Below, piece after piece: positions 33,736 to 42,549 of a stretch of 64,000 nt of DNA (positions are counted from its first letter, which is position 1; every line of letters begins with the position of its first letter). The notes under the pieces were generated by a model. The model was not told the origin of the DNA. It was given only the letters and a program-made list of their open reading frames with translations, and did no database searches. Source of the stretch: Paracoccaceae bacterium (lineage in GTDB: Bacteria; Pseudomonadota; Alphaproteobacteria; Rhodobacterales; Rhodobacteraceae); the NCBI GenBank assembly GCA_014872815.1, contig WKFK01000009.1, positions 27,637-91,636 on the forward strand, read 5' to 3'. A program made the position numbers and the translations under genes.

Positions 33736-35724
33736 TCACTGGGATTGAGCGGCGCGGTGATGTTTTTGCTGCAGCCGGCGTGTCGCCGCCGCTGTGATCG
33801 GATCAAAGGCACGCATCGCTGCAGGGCCCAGCCTTTGCAATTGTCTGGCCGCTTCTCCGCGATCCCCGTAGGTCCATGTCGACTTACCCAAACTCACTGG
33901 AGGATAACGGCGCCCCTGATCGATCCCCAAACAGCGGACGATTGTCGCGGCGATCGGGTCTAAAACCTCGTCCCTACCGGCCAGTCGGCGTTCCAAGACT
34001 TCCTGCAAAACATCCACCGCTGCGCTCAAATGCGTTGACCCACCCAAAGCGATATAGGTGCCGACGTCTTCGTTTTGCAGCACTGTGGCCACTTCGATTT
34101 CTTCCTGTTTGGATTCCGGGTGGCGCACGTATACGCGCAGCACGTTGGAGGCCGCGACAAGCTCCCGATCATTGTCGGGGTCGCCGTCATTGACGCCAAA
34201 AGGAAGCGCCCCAAACACTTGAATTTCGTAGTGGCCCGGCTCCGCAAAGGCAAACCCGCCGGAGCCGAAGTTGATCTGAATGTTGTCTTCGACAAATCCG
34301 CCATGCGGCACAGCATCAAAGGCACCGGGGTCGACGTCAAAGCAACGCTCCACAATGGGATGAAAATGCGAGAGGTCGCCCGTGCCGCTACGCCCGTTTT
34401 TGAGTTTTCGGACCGAAATCTGCAGAAAATTGCCCTTTGGGTCGAGCGATCGCTTGTTCATTTGGAGAGGTTGACCGCTGGTATTGGTCATGCGCACCGC
34501 CAAAAACACCGGTTGTCCGAACTCAAACACCCCTCCCCCGGCATCAGGCGGCGATATTTGCAAGGAGACGATGTCCAGATCCCCTTCGGGAAGATACGGC
34601 ATATACCCGCCGCTCCCATCCGCCCAATAGGTCGCAGAATGGAAGGCGGCACCGCCCGGGATGATCTTTTGGCGTGGCGCATGGCGGAGGAATTCCAGCT
34701 CATCCGGATCGAAAGTGAAGTTGAATTTCTCCCAGAATTCGCGCTTGCGGTTGCCACCTCGGTAGCGCCAGTCGTAGTTCATAAAAGACGTCGAATTGGC
34801 CCGCCCCACCTCGCGCTCAAAACGATGGGCCAGATTGAGGCTGTGGCCCAGCTCATGCACCGCAGTCTGGATCACCTTGCGGTCGGTTTCCTCCCGCACG
34901 CGCGCGCGAATTTCAGCTTCAAATACGGCTGTGCCTTGACGCGGCAATCGCGCGGTTGTGTCAAACATCACGCCCAAAAGCCCGGCGCGTGTCGGCTTCC
35001 CAAGCCAAAGCAATTGCTGGTTCCACGCCGCGGTTGTTAAATCCGCATTTGCCATTTGCGCCATAAGGGCATGGAGCTGGGTGCTGCCCCATTTGGCCTC
35101 GTTTTTGGGGATTTTTGACTGCCCACCCTGATCCAGGATCTCAAATCCCGCATTGGCAAAGGCGGTGTGAATGGTCACCGGTTGATTTTGGAACAGGTAA
35201 CTTGGAGGCGGCCGCGTGCCGGTCTCGCTTTCCAACTCCACGGAGAGCTGACGCAGCATGGGGGATTGCCACTTTGCGGACAGATCAAACCACTGGCGGG
35301 ACGGCAAGCCCGGCAATTGCGCGTCCACTTTCAGGCTGAGCAACAAAACGTCTTCGGCATCCCCCTCTGCGACGGTCAACGTGCCATTGGCCACGGTGCC
35401 TTCGCGCGTTTCCAGCACAACGGTCCATGGCTGGGGCGTGTCTGCCGCGATCTGGGTGCCAGGCGCGGTGCGAAACGACGTCAGATAGTCCCGGCGGCCA
35501 AAATCTGTGCCGAAGAGATCGCCCGAGATCACCCCGCACATCTCAAAATCGACGCGCAGGTCCAAGGACAGGCGATGGTTGCCTCCCAAATAGCTGCCAT
35601 CGAGGGTGGCGGTCGTCTCAAGCGTACTTGACCCGACTTCCACCTGCGGCCCATGCGCCGAAAAGTCCGATTGGGCAAGGCTGTCAGACGGGTTTCCGGT
35701 GTTATCCGGAGGGTGGCCGCTCAT
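33736..35724 (-). CDS. Metzincin-type zinc metalloprotease, no signal peptide
   Basis: A 662-residue protein. The zinc motif HELGHSLNLAH (near residue 290) is the metzincin HExxHxxGxxH form with Asn for the usual Gly, followed by the Met-turn candidate SFMNYDWR about 24 residues later. Both ends are beta-rich: residues 1-180 carry an Ig-like segment and residues 380-520 another with GQPVFLAVRMTNTSGQPLQM. There is no Sec or Tat signal, so it is cytoplasmic or exported in an unusual way. It converges on the kinase-GTPase operon, 18 bases away. Whether it belongs to that system is unproven; the close packing and absence of a signal make it a possible effector. Confidence 0.82.
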   Translation of the reverse strand: MSGHPPDNTGNPSDSLAQSDFSAHGPQVEVGSSTLETTATLDGSYLGGNHRLSLDLRVDFEMCGVISGDLFGTDFGRRDYLTSFRTAPGTQIAADTPQPWTVVLETREGTVANGTLTVAEGDAEDVLLLSLKVDAQLPGLPSRQWFDLSAKWQSPMLRQLSVELESETGTRPPPSYLFQNQPVTIHTAFANAGFEILDQGGQSKIPKNEAKWGSTQLHALMAQMANADLTTAAWNQQLLWLGKPTRAGLLGVMFDTTARLPRQGTAVFEAEIRARVREETDRKVIQTAVHELGHSLNLAHRFEREVGRANSTSFMNYDWRYRGGNRKREFWEKFNFTFDPDELEFLRHAPRQKIIPGGAAFHSATYWADGSGGYMPYLPEGDLDIVSLQISPPDAGGGVFEFGQPVFLAVRMTNTSGQPLQMNKRSLDPKGNFLQISVRKLKNGRSGTGDLSHFHPIVERCFDVDPGAFDAVPHGGFVEDNIQINFGSGGFAFAEPGHYEIQVFGALPFGVNDGDPDNDRELVAASNVLRVYVRHPESKQEEIEVATVLQNEDVGTYIALGGSTHLSAAVDVLQEVLERRLAGRDEVLDPIAATIVRCLGIDQGRRYPPVSLGKSTWTYGDRGEAARQLQRLGPAAMRAFDPITAAATRRLQQKHHRAAQSQ

Positions 35725-36303
35725 GCCCGCACCGTAGAGTCAGACGCAAACTTTGGGAGGAAAGCAGCCTGTATCCAGCTCGCGTTTGAGCCGATGGAAA
35801 CGGCCTCGGGTCGCGCGACACTGACTTCACTCAGAAAAAACATGGGACGCATGTCTCAAAACACATCAAAAAAAATATGAGATCATGCTGGGAGTGACCT
35901 GCGCGCGAGTCAATACAGAACTGAAGGCGCGCAGACCGGCCCAAACGTTGGCGCGCGGCCGCTGTTGTGCACCAAACAGACCATGAAGCTCATTCCAAGG
36001 CGAGGTTCAGTTGCTTCGGCGGAAGCGCGAAAAAAGTGCTGTCTGCCGCGTGAGGCAACGTGCTCCGCCTTCGGACTGGGCGTCGCGGTGGCAAACCTCC
36101 GCCATCCGTGGCCAATTTCCGCTCACACCAGTGCCCAATCAGCACGATAAACTGGGCACTTTGTCCTGTATGGCAACCAGATCATCACCAGATCGCCATC
36201 GCCCCTTTCTTCCGCTTGATCTTTGTCTAAGTTATCACAATCAAGATTGAGTGGGTGCTGGTGGTCCGGCGTGGACTGCCCATCCTGTCGCAAAGGAATA
36301 GTT
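35725..36303. other. Intergenic region between protease and TonB operon
   Basis: About 580 bases between divergent genes. It contains an inverted repeat AGTGCCCA..TGGGCACT at 36130-36160 (15-base loop) and probable promoters for both sides, which I cannot place. No supported ORF; the frame reaching back from the secreted protein lacks a better start. Confidence 0.5.
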
Positions 36304-36735
36304 ATGCGCTTATTTTCACGTGTTCTGGCATGTGTGTTGACGCTAGTGCCTAGCGTCGCCCTAGCTCAAGCCGACGACATCACGGAAGCTGGTGTGTCGC
36401 TTGAACTTAATGCAGTGCAGGATGTGGAGAGCGGCTGTCGATTTACATTTGTGGCAAACAATAACAGCGGGACGTCCATCGAAAAGGCAGTGTTTGAGAC
36501 TGTGATTTTCGACACAGACGGTGCGGTCGTACGTCTCTCGTTGTTTGATTTCCGCGCGTTACCGGAGAGACGCCCACGGGTACGTCAATTTGATGTTCCC
36601 GGCATGACCTGTGCCTCCATTGGCCAAACCCTGATCAACGGCGTCAACAGCTGCATCGTGAATGGCACAGAAAATAGCGTTTGCAGCGACGGGCTTCAGC
36701 TCAACAGTCGTATCACCATAAAGCTACTAGGATAA
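36304..36735 (+). CDS. Small secreted Cys-containing protein at the head of the TonB operon
   Basis: The ATG at 36304 follows AAAGGA and begins with a signal peptide (MRLFSRVLACVLTLVPSVAL, cleaved near AQA). The mature part of about 120 residues has four Cys (ESGCRF, MTCAS, NSCIVN, SVCSDG), probably two disulfides, and beta-strand character (CRFTFVANNNSGTSIEKAVF). It lies 5 bases upstream of exbB, so it is co-transcribed with a complete TonB-ExbB-ExbD set. No known family recognised; a periplasmic accessory of the TonB machine is the natural guess. Confidence 0.75.
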   Translation: MRLFSRVLACVLTLVPSVALAQADDITEAGVSLELNAVQDVESGCRFTFVANNNSGTSIEKAVFETVIFDTDGAVVRLSLFDFRALPERRPRVRQFDVPGMTCASIGQTLINGVNSCIVNGTENSVCSDGLQLNSRITIKLLG

Positions 36736-36740
36736 CGAAC

Positions 36741-37385
36741 ATGAACGGATTGCGCGATGTGGTGGCCTTGGGCGGACCAGTGGTGGCCATACTTCTGGTC
36801 ATGTCTGTTTTGACCGTTGCCGTCACAATTTACAAACTTTGGCAATTTGCCGCTTCAGGCGTTGGGCGACACAAGGTGCTGTCGGAGGCGTTGGCCGCCT
36901 GGGACGCAGGGGATCCGGAGCAGGCACAAGCGCGGCTTGCGCAAAGTCGCAGCTATTTAGCACCATATATTGAAACCGCCATTCAAACCCCAACGTCACA
37001 GGCGCTGAGCGACCGGCTTGATGCAGAGGCCGGGTTGGCGCTCGCGCGGCTGGAGCGGGGCTTTCGATTGCTGGACACGATTGCACAACTGGCCCCGTTG
37101 CTGGGGCTGTTTGGGACTGTTTTGGGCATGATTGAAGCCTTTCAAAGCCTGCAAACGGCAGGCGCGTCTGTGGATCCGTCGCTGCTTGCAGGTGGGATCT
37201 GGGTGGCTTTGGTGACAACGGCGGTGGGGCTGGCGGTGGCTATGCCAACCTCGATGATTTTGTCATGGCTGGAAAGCCGCACCGCGCGTGAACGTGTGTT
37301 TGCCGACAAAGCCTTGCGTACGGTTCTGATGGACCAGAATGCTGGGCAACATCGGGTCGCCCCAGCGGCGTCGGTTCATGCGTAA
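36741..37385 (+). CDS. exbB: MotA/TolQ/ExbB proton channel family protein
   Basis: The ATG at 36741 lies 5 bases after the previous stop. The 214-residue protein has an N-terminal TM (VVAILLVMSVLTVAVTIYKL), a cytoplasmic loop, and two further TMs with the family motifs LDTIAQLAPLLGLFGTVLGM and GGIWVALVTTAVGLAVAMP. ExbB forms the pentameric stator channel that with ExbD uses the proton gradient to energise TonB. It is translationally coupled with exbD by an 8-base overlap. Confidence 0.92.
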   Translation: MNGLRDVVALGGPVVAILLVMSVLTVAVTIYKLWQFAASGVGRHKVLSEALAAWDAGDPEQAQARLAQSRSYLAPYIETAIQTPTSQALSDRLDAEAGLALARLERGFRLLDTIAQLAPLLGLFGTVLGMIEAFQSLQTAGASVDPSLLAGGIWVALVTTAVGLAVAMPTSMILSWLESRTARERVFADKALRTVLMDQNAGQHRVAPAASVHA

Positions 37386-37743
37386 CCTCGCCCCCTTTGT
37401 CCGGCGCCCCCTTGCGCTGACGCCGTTGATCGACGTGATCTTTCTGTTGCTGCTGTTCTTTATGCTGACCTCCACGTTCTCCACCTTTGGGGAAATCGAA
37501 CTCAGTAATGCCCGGAAAGGCAGCGGCGCAGCGGTAACGGATGTTGAGCGTTTCTTTGTGCAGTTGGGCGCAGAGCGGCTGACCTTAAACGGGCAACCAA
37601 CGACGCTCGAAGACATCGGTGCCTCCATTGAAACGGGTCAGGTTCTTGTCAGCCTCGATCCGGACACCTCGGCGCAGCGGCTTGTGGATTTTCTGCAGCT
37701 GATGCGGGCGCGGGATGGCCTAGACGTGTTGGTTTTGGAGTGA
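37378..37743 (+). CDS. exbD: ExbD/TolR family protein (first copy)
   Basis: The ATG at 37378 is chosen as the domain-proximal start overlapping exbB by 8 bases; an upstream in-frame ATG at 37339 lies deeper in exbB. The 121-residue protein has the single TM segment LTPLIDVIFLLLLFFMLTST, whose Asp (LID) is the proton-carrying residue of ExbD/TolR, and a small periplasmic domain. It acts with ExbB. The next gene is a second, divergent ExbD. Confidence 0.9.
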   Translation: MRNLAPFVRRPLALTPLIDVIFLLLLFFMLTSTFSTFGEIELSNARKGSGAAVTDVERFFVQLGAERLTLNGQPTTLEDIGASIETGQVLVSLDPDTSAQRLVDFLQLMRARDGLDVLVLE

Positions 37744-37747
37744 GCTG

Positions 37748-38125
37748 ATGATCCGACACAGCCCTCTGCGCAAAAAGCGGGATTCAACCATTCCGTTGAT
37801 CAATGTCGTCTTTCTGATGTTGGTCTTTTTCTTGATCGCCGGCACCGTTGCGCCGCCGCTCGATCCGACTTTGAATCTGGTACAAACCAAAGACCTTGAA
37901 GGGCGCGAACCGCCTGATGCCTTGGTGCTGCATGTGGATGGGCACGTGAGTTTTCGGGGCCGCGCCATTTCCCCGGAGCAACACGTTGCGAAACACGGCG
38001 TAGGGCCAATTCGTATCGTACCGGATCGGGACGTTTCTGCACAGCGTCTGATGGAAGTCACTGGTGCATTGAGACGTGCCGGGGCGACCTCCATTGTCCT
38101 AGTTACCGAACGGGCGCTTCAGTGA
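37748..38125 (+). CDS. exbD: ExbD/TolR family protein (second copy)
   Basis: A 125-residue protein with TM segment TIPLINVVFLMLVFFLIAGT. The position of the conserved ExbD Asp (LIDV) is Asn here (LINV), so this copy probably cannot carry the proton itself and would be a non-equivalent partner in a heterodimer with the first ExbD. It starts 4 bases after the first copy and its TGA overlaps the GTG of tonB. Confidence 0.88.
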   Translation: MIRHSPLRKKRDSTIPLINVVFLMLVFFLIAGTVAPPLDPTLNLVQTKDLEGREPPDALVLHVDGHVSFRGRAISPEQHVAKHGVGPIRIVPDRDVSAQRLMEVTGALRRAGATSIVLVTERALQ

Positions 38126-39246
38126 TCCGGCGTTCGCTTCTGATCGCGTCTTTGGCGCTTTTGGTCTCACTTGGGGTGCACCTTTTGGGACTTGGGTATG
38201 CCGTAGGCGTTGGAAACATCCCGCCTGCGCGGCCGACTGTTGATGAGACGATTGCTGTCAGCAGCGCGTTTGACGACTTCGCCGAAGATTTTGAGGACCC
38301 TGAAACGTCTGAACCAGCGCCTGAGCCGGAGCCGCCTGAGCCCGTCGCACCAGTTCCGCCAGAAAACGAAACTGATGTGCCGCATACCGAAGTTTTGGTG
38401 GCGTCTGAAAATCCGCAGGACACTTATGCGCCAGACACTGGCGTGGCCCAAATTGTGGAACCGGTTCCTCTGGCGGGAACACAAAGCGATTTTGTGTCTG
38501 AGCCGGATGTGACGGCGCCAACGGCCCAACCGGACTCCACCGAGCCGGTATCGCCGCAGTCCGAGCACGTTGCGCCGCTTGGCAGCGAAACGGATACAGT
38601 AGAGGTCACGCCTCCTGTCGCGGCGGAAACACCGGCGGCGCGCACTGAGGCAGAGGTACCGCCAGCCACTGAGGAGGTGATCGCTGCGCTGCCGGAAACT
38701 TTGGTGCCAATAGAGCCAGTCGAACCGCTCGCCACTCCGGAGGTCGAGAAGGACACGACGCCCGCGCCCAATGAGCGCGCCGAAGAAGAGCAGCCTAAGG
38801 ATGATGCTGAACCGGAGCCACAACCCTTGTTTCCCGGCCTGAAGAATGGGTTTGATAACCTGCGCAACCCAACGGAAACCGTGCAATCCCCTTTGGAAAC
38901 ATTTCGACGTGAAGGGGCGCTTGCATCCGTGGGCGGTTTTGGCATTCAGAGCGGCTCTGCGGCCAACTCGCGTGGGCCAGGAAACTCTGACACCACCAAT
39001 TATGCGGGCCGCGTGCTTGTCCACCTCAACCGCACGCGCCCAGTGCATGTCAAAGACAAAGGCTTTGCCCGCGTGTATTTTGAGATCGCCCCGAATGGCG
39101 GCCTCAATTGGATCGAGATCATCGACAGCTCTGGCAGCGAGGCCATCAACCGTGCGGCGCGTGCCCAAATTCAGAGCGCGGTGCCCTTTCCCCTGCCCCC
39201 AAATGGCGAACGCCGCCAATTGTCGTTTTTGTACAGCTCAAGATGA
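38122..39246 (+). CDS. tonB: TonB-like energy transducer
   Basis: The GTG start overlaps the exbD stop (GTGA). The 374-residue protein has an N-terminal TM anchor (LLIASLALLVSLGVHLLGLG) and a long Pro/Glu/Val-rich spacer (about 50-245) to span the periplasm. The C-terminal TonB domain (about 290-374) includes YAGRVLVHLNRTRPVHVKDK, GFARVYFEIAPNGGLNWIEI and AVPFPLPPNGERRQLSF. It would energise outer-membrane transport. No TonB-dependent receptor is in the window, so its client is unknown. Confidence 0.9.
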   Translation: MIRRSLLIASLALLVSLGVHLLGLGYAVGVGNIPPARPTVDETIAVSSAFDDFAEDFEDPETSEPAPEPEPPEPVAPVPPENETDVPHTEVLVASENPQDTYAPDTGVAQIVEPVPLAGTQSDFVSEPDVTAPTAQPDSTEPVSPQSEHVAPLGSETDTVEVTPPVAAETPAARTEAEVPPATEEVIAALPETLVPIEPVEPLATPEVEKDTTPAPNERAEEEQPKDDAEPEPQPLFPGLKNGFDNLRNPTETVQSPLETFRREGALASVGGFGIQSGSAANSRGPGNSDTTNYAGRVLVHLNRTRPVHVKDKGFARVYFEIAPNGGLNWIEIIDSSGSEAINRAARAQIQSAVPFPLPPNGERRQLSFLYSSR

Positions 39247-39431
39247 AGCCGCCCCGTTAGACCGCTGGGCGTTTTCGGAAGTGAACCCAAAACATGGGCG
39301 ACAGGACATTTCCAGGCCTTCGGCACTGCCGGTGGACATCCTCGGAAATTTCCAACGCGGAAGCCTGCGGAGTTGAAGAAGTTTCGGTGCATGAGGGATC
39401 ATGCAGCGGGGCTCATGTTGGTCCAAACAGC

Positions 39432-40020
39432 TTATGAAAATACAAACAATTCCTGCTTGTCCTGCAAACCGCGGATCGGGTGAAATCCAATCGAAGACAA
39501 GGCACCCGAGTTATACCTCGCGACTTCCGCAGTTGTAAGACACGGTTGGCCAAGTGACTTGCACAGGTCCTGAACCCGGCTACCGACGTTTACGGCAGGG
39601 CCCACAACCGTGAAATCCAGCCGATCTGGGCTCCCAATGTTGCCGAACGTCACGGGTCCAACATCAATCCCCACGACAAAGTCCATTCCCGGCAGCCCGA
39701 TGGTTCTCGCTTTGTCATTGAAGTTCTCTAATGACAACAGCCGCCCGGCTTGCCTCCGCGGCCTCCCCGTTGGCATCAAAGATGGCCAGAATGCCATCGC
39801 CCATGAATTTCAGAACGTCACCGCCGTTTTTATGGATCGGCGACACCACCAACTCGAAATAGTCCCCCATCAAGGAAAGAAGTTGATTCTCCGGGGCCAA
39901 GGCCATGCCATGTACCACAAAAACCCACCCGTGGGCACCAAGACCAACATCTCGTTGCACCATATTGGGCAACAGGTGGTGCATCAACAGGTAGGGCGCG
40001 CCGAACATGACACGCTTAAG
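39432..40020 (-). pseudogene. Class III adenylate/guanylate cyclase remnant
   Basis: On the minus strand one frame reads LLSLMGDYFELVVSPIHKNG, GGDVLKFMGDGILAIFDANG and AAVVIRELQ-stop. After a frameshift near 39730 the next frame continues MDFVVGIDVGPVTFGNIGSP, RLDFTVVGPAVNVGSRVQDL and ends ELFVFS. These are the catalytic-core motifs of class III nucleotide cyclases (DFTVVGPAVN with the Asn-Arg transition-state pair region). The first metal-binding segment and N-terminal domain are unrecognisable and multiple stops occur. The gene is broken and sits beside an IS6 remnant. Confidence 0.8.
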
Positions 40021-40302
40021 ACAGTTACTTTAGGACGTGTTCTGGCGCCGGGGCCAGTTGATCGTGCGACCAGAAGGACGTGCCTGCGGCGTCCTGATCG
40101 GCGGACAGGTTGGCAGCTGCGGCGGATCCTACCATCCTCTATACGGCAATCCAGAACGCAGGTGGTATCGACGTTAGGCTTGCCTACGGCGTTGGACCAG
40201 CCGCGGTGGATAGGTTTCATATGCGCCGCAGTAGATCTGAGCGGCCTGGAAACCAGCAGTTCCCAGTAACGCAAAGACGGCCAGAACTTCGTGATCCTCC
40301 CC

Positions 40303-40825
40303 CACTGAAGCATGACCGGCGACGATTTTTTGCAGACTTCGCATGCGTCTGAAACACAACATTGCCCGCCTTCTTCGTCGAAAAGGCAGGTGCGAACTCT
40401 CAACTCAGTAGTTTAGCCAACGGCTCGTTTTCTGTTTGTGGGCGTTGCCGAGTTCCTTCTTTGCAGCCCCGTACGACCTTAATCTGTCAGTCACGATCAC
40501 TTCCGGTTGACCATGCTTGCGCATTGCTTTTCTTAGGAATTTTAGCTCAGCCTTCTTGTCTCGCTTCCTCGTGACATAGCTTCCGAGCACCTCGCCTTCG
40601 CGGTCAACAGCACACCAAAGGTCATGCCGCTCACTGTTTTTCTTCACGAAAACCTCATTCAGTTGCAACGCCAGCGGATAGATTTCGGTCCACGGTTATG
40701 GTGTTTGCTGACCTCAGAAGCGAACGAAGGCCCTAACCGATAACACCAGTATCGCACTGCTTCAAGGTTTACATCGACACAGCGTTTTTGCAGGAGATCC
40801 TCTACATTGCGAAACAAGCGCGGGA
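40303..40825 (-). mobile_element. IS6-family transposase remnant
   Basis: The minus strand encodes in order LFRNVEDLLQKRCVDVNLEA, VRYWCYRLGPSFASEVSK, a frameshift near 40670, LNEVFVKKNSERHDLWCAVD, KKAELKFLRKAMRKHGQPEV and IVTDRLRSYGAAKKELGNA. Then come RWLNY-stop and SHLPFRRRRAMLCFRRMRSL, with QKIVAGHASV as the last recognisable residues. This is the DDE core of an IS6/IS26-type transposase with a shift, a nonsense codon and lost ends. No terminal inverted repeats were found, so it is inactive. Confidence 0.88.
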
Positions 40826-40876
40826 AACGGAGGTTTCTTGGACATGTGAGGACGCTGGGTCAGCAGCTTGTTCTCT

Positions 40877-41998
40877 TCAACTGCGGTTTCTTCTCACAGT
40901 AGCGCCACCCTCCAGACCGGTCAGACCGAACATTGCCATAGCAATGCTCAATTCCTCTTCTAGCACGTTCCAAAGTTGAAGAAGGCCAGCTTCTCCATTT
41001 GCTGCGATCGCAAATTGCAGGATGCGTCCAATGAAAACAAAGTCTGCGCCCGATACAATCGCCCTAAGAATGTCACTTCCAGACCTGATACCGCTATCCA
41101 AGAAAATTGGATAGTCGCCTCCCAATTCAGATCGAAATTTGGGAACGACCTCGATCGGCGACGGGGCACAATCAAACTGGCGCGCACCGTGGTTGGAAAC
41201 TTGCACAGCATCTACCCCGCGTTCCTTCAACCAAATAGCGTCTTGAACATCCAGGACACCCTTTACGACCAGTTTACCGTGCCACCTCTCGCGCAGTTCT
41301 GATAACGTTTCCCACGTCGCCTTGGCGCGGCTTTCCTTTCGGTCAAAGTCAAATCCGTATTTCCGAAAATTTGCCATATCCGGCCGCCCGGCCTTCAAAG
41401 TCCGGAGAGACCAAGAAGGATGTCGTGCGAAATCTGAAAATTGCCGGGGGCCTATCCTGAAAGGCATCTTAAATCCATGGCGCAACTCCCTTGGCCGCCG
41501 CCCGACCTCCGGTACGTCAACAGTCAGGACAAGCGTTTGATACGCTGCGCTTTTTGCCCGGTCGACCAACCGAAATGTCCCCTCTCCGTCGCCGCTGAAG
41601 TAGAGTTGAAACCAGGCATGCCCCTCAGCGGTTTCAATCATCTCCTCCATAGGGGTCGACGCCACGGTGGAAACGCCCACAGGGACTTTGTACTTGGAGG
41701 CAAGTCTCGCAAGCATCAGATCGGCTCCGGGCGCAGACAGATTGCACATCCCCATGGGCGCAATACCAAAGGGTACGCCTGCCTTCGCTCCGAACACCTC
41801 TGTTGAAAGTGAGCGCGTGCTGACATCTCGCAAGATCCGTGGCGTTAAACTCACCGCGTCCAGTGCATGGCGGTTTCTCAACGCTCCCGCTTCGTTGCCA
41901 GCCGCGCCATCGATGTAGTCAAAGATCATTCTGGGCAGACGGCGCTTGGCCATCCTCCGAGCATCCTCTGCCGAATGGATCTCCTTTTGGAACATCAA
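40877..41998 (-). CDS. FMN-dependent alpha-hydroxy acid dehydrogenase (LldD-like), probable sulfolactate dehydrogenase
   Basis: A 373-residue TIM-barrel flavoprotein: RMIFDYIDGAAGNE, FGIAPMGMCNLSAPG, QLYFSGDGE, the FMN-contacting Lys in LVVKGV, and the catalytic His-Arg in VSNHGARQFD. Family enzymes oxidise L-2-hydroxy acids to 2-oxo acids and pass electrons to quinone or O2. It is the last gene of the sulfonate cluster and overlaps comE by 4 bases. Because sulfur outranks carboxyl in naming, (R)-sulfolactate has L configuration, so this L-specific family fits conversion of sulfolactate to sulfopyruvate, the ComDE substrate. That assignment is inference. Confidence 0.85.
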   Translation of the reverse strand: MMFQKEIHSAEDARRMAKRRLPRMIFDYIDGAAGNEAGALRNRHALDAVSLTPRILRDVSTRSLSTEVFGAKAGVPFGIAPMGMCNLSAPGADLMLARLASKYKVPVGVSTVASTPMEEMIETAEGHAWFQLYFSGDGEGTFRLVDRAKSAAYQTLVLTVDVPEVGRRPRELRHGFKMPFRIGPRQFSDFARHPSWSLRTLKAGRPDMANFRKYGFDFDRKESRAKATWETLSELRERWHGKLVVKGVLDVQDAIWLKERGVDAVQVSNHGARQFDCAPSPIEVVPKFRSELGGDYPIFLDSGIRSGSDILRAIVSGADFVFIGRILQFAIAANGEAGLLQLWNVLEEELSIAMAMFGLTGLEGGATVRRNRS

Positions 41999-42549
41999 CC
42001 AGCCACGGCTTTCATGAAACGGTCTCGAATGACAACAGGATCCATGGAAATAACAGGCATTTTGGCGTTCCCACTATCGCACTTCACAACCATCACAGTG
42101 GCGACACCATCATCTATGGCTTTCTGCAAGGCCGCGCCTGTGCCGACATCCTGAACCTCGACCACATTGTCGCAACCGGCGGCCCTCGCCATGCCTGCAA
42201 GGTCTGTCTTCATGCCTGTATACGTCGGCTGATCCCCGGTTGAGCCATAGGACCCGTTGTCGATGATCATCAGGATGTAGTTGCTCGGAGCATTGTTCCC
42301 AATGGTCGGCAAGGTACCGAGATTGGTCAAAACGGATCCGTCACCATCAATGACGATGACAGGTTTTGGCTGCGCAAGCGCGAGCCCTAAACCTATCGAG
42401 GAAGCGAGCCCCATGGTCCCGAGCATGTAGAAGTTTGTCGGTTGATCGTCGATGGCATGCAGTTCCTGCGAAGGAATCCCGATATTACAGACCACAAGTT
42501 GGTCACGAAGGATCGGCGCGATATCTTCAAGAATTTCAGAACGGATCAT
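41995..42549 (-). CDS. comE: Sulfopyruvate decarboxylase, beta (TPP-binding) subunit
   Basis: A 184-residue protein corresponding to the C-terminal half of TPP-dependent decarboxylases. The cofactor motif GDGSVLTNLGTLPTIG is followed by the Asn of IIDNGSYGSTGDQPT; MLGTMGLASSIGLGLALAQP is also typical. With ComD it converts sulfopyruvate to sulfoacetaldehyde and CO2. It overlaps comD by 4 bases and the FMN dehydrogenase by 4. Sulfoacetaldehyde acetyltransferase (Xsc), needed to release sulfite, is not in the window. Phosphonopyruvate decarboxylase is a related alternative, but the neighbours favour sulfonates. Confidence 0.85.
   Translation of the reverse strand: MIRSEILEDIAPILRDQLVVCNIGIPSQELHAIDDQPTNFYMLGTMGLASSIGLGLALAQPKPVIVIDGDGSVLTNLGTLPTIGNNAPSNYILMIIDNGSYGSTGDQPTYTGMKTDLAGMARAAGCDNVVEVQDVGTGAALQKAIDDGVATVMVVKCDSGNAKMPVISMDPVVIRDRFMKAVAG

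Noticed and set aside
40303..40825. Functional insertion sequence
   Set aside because: The transposase has a frameshift, a stop codon and missing ends, and no terminal inverted repeats were found.
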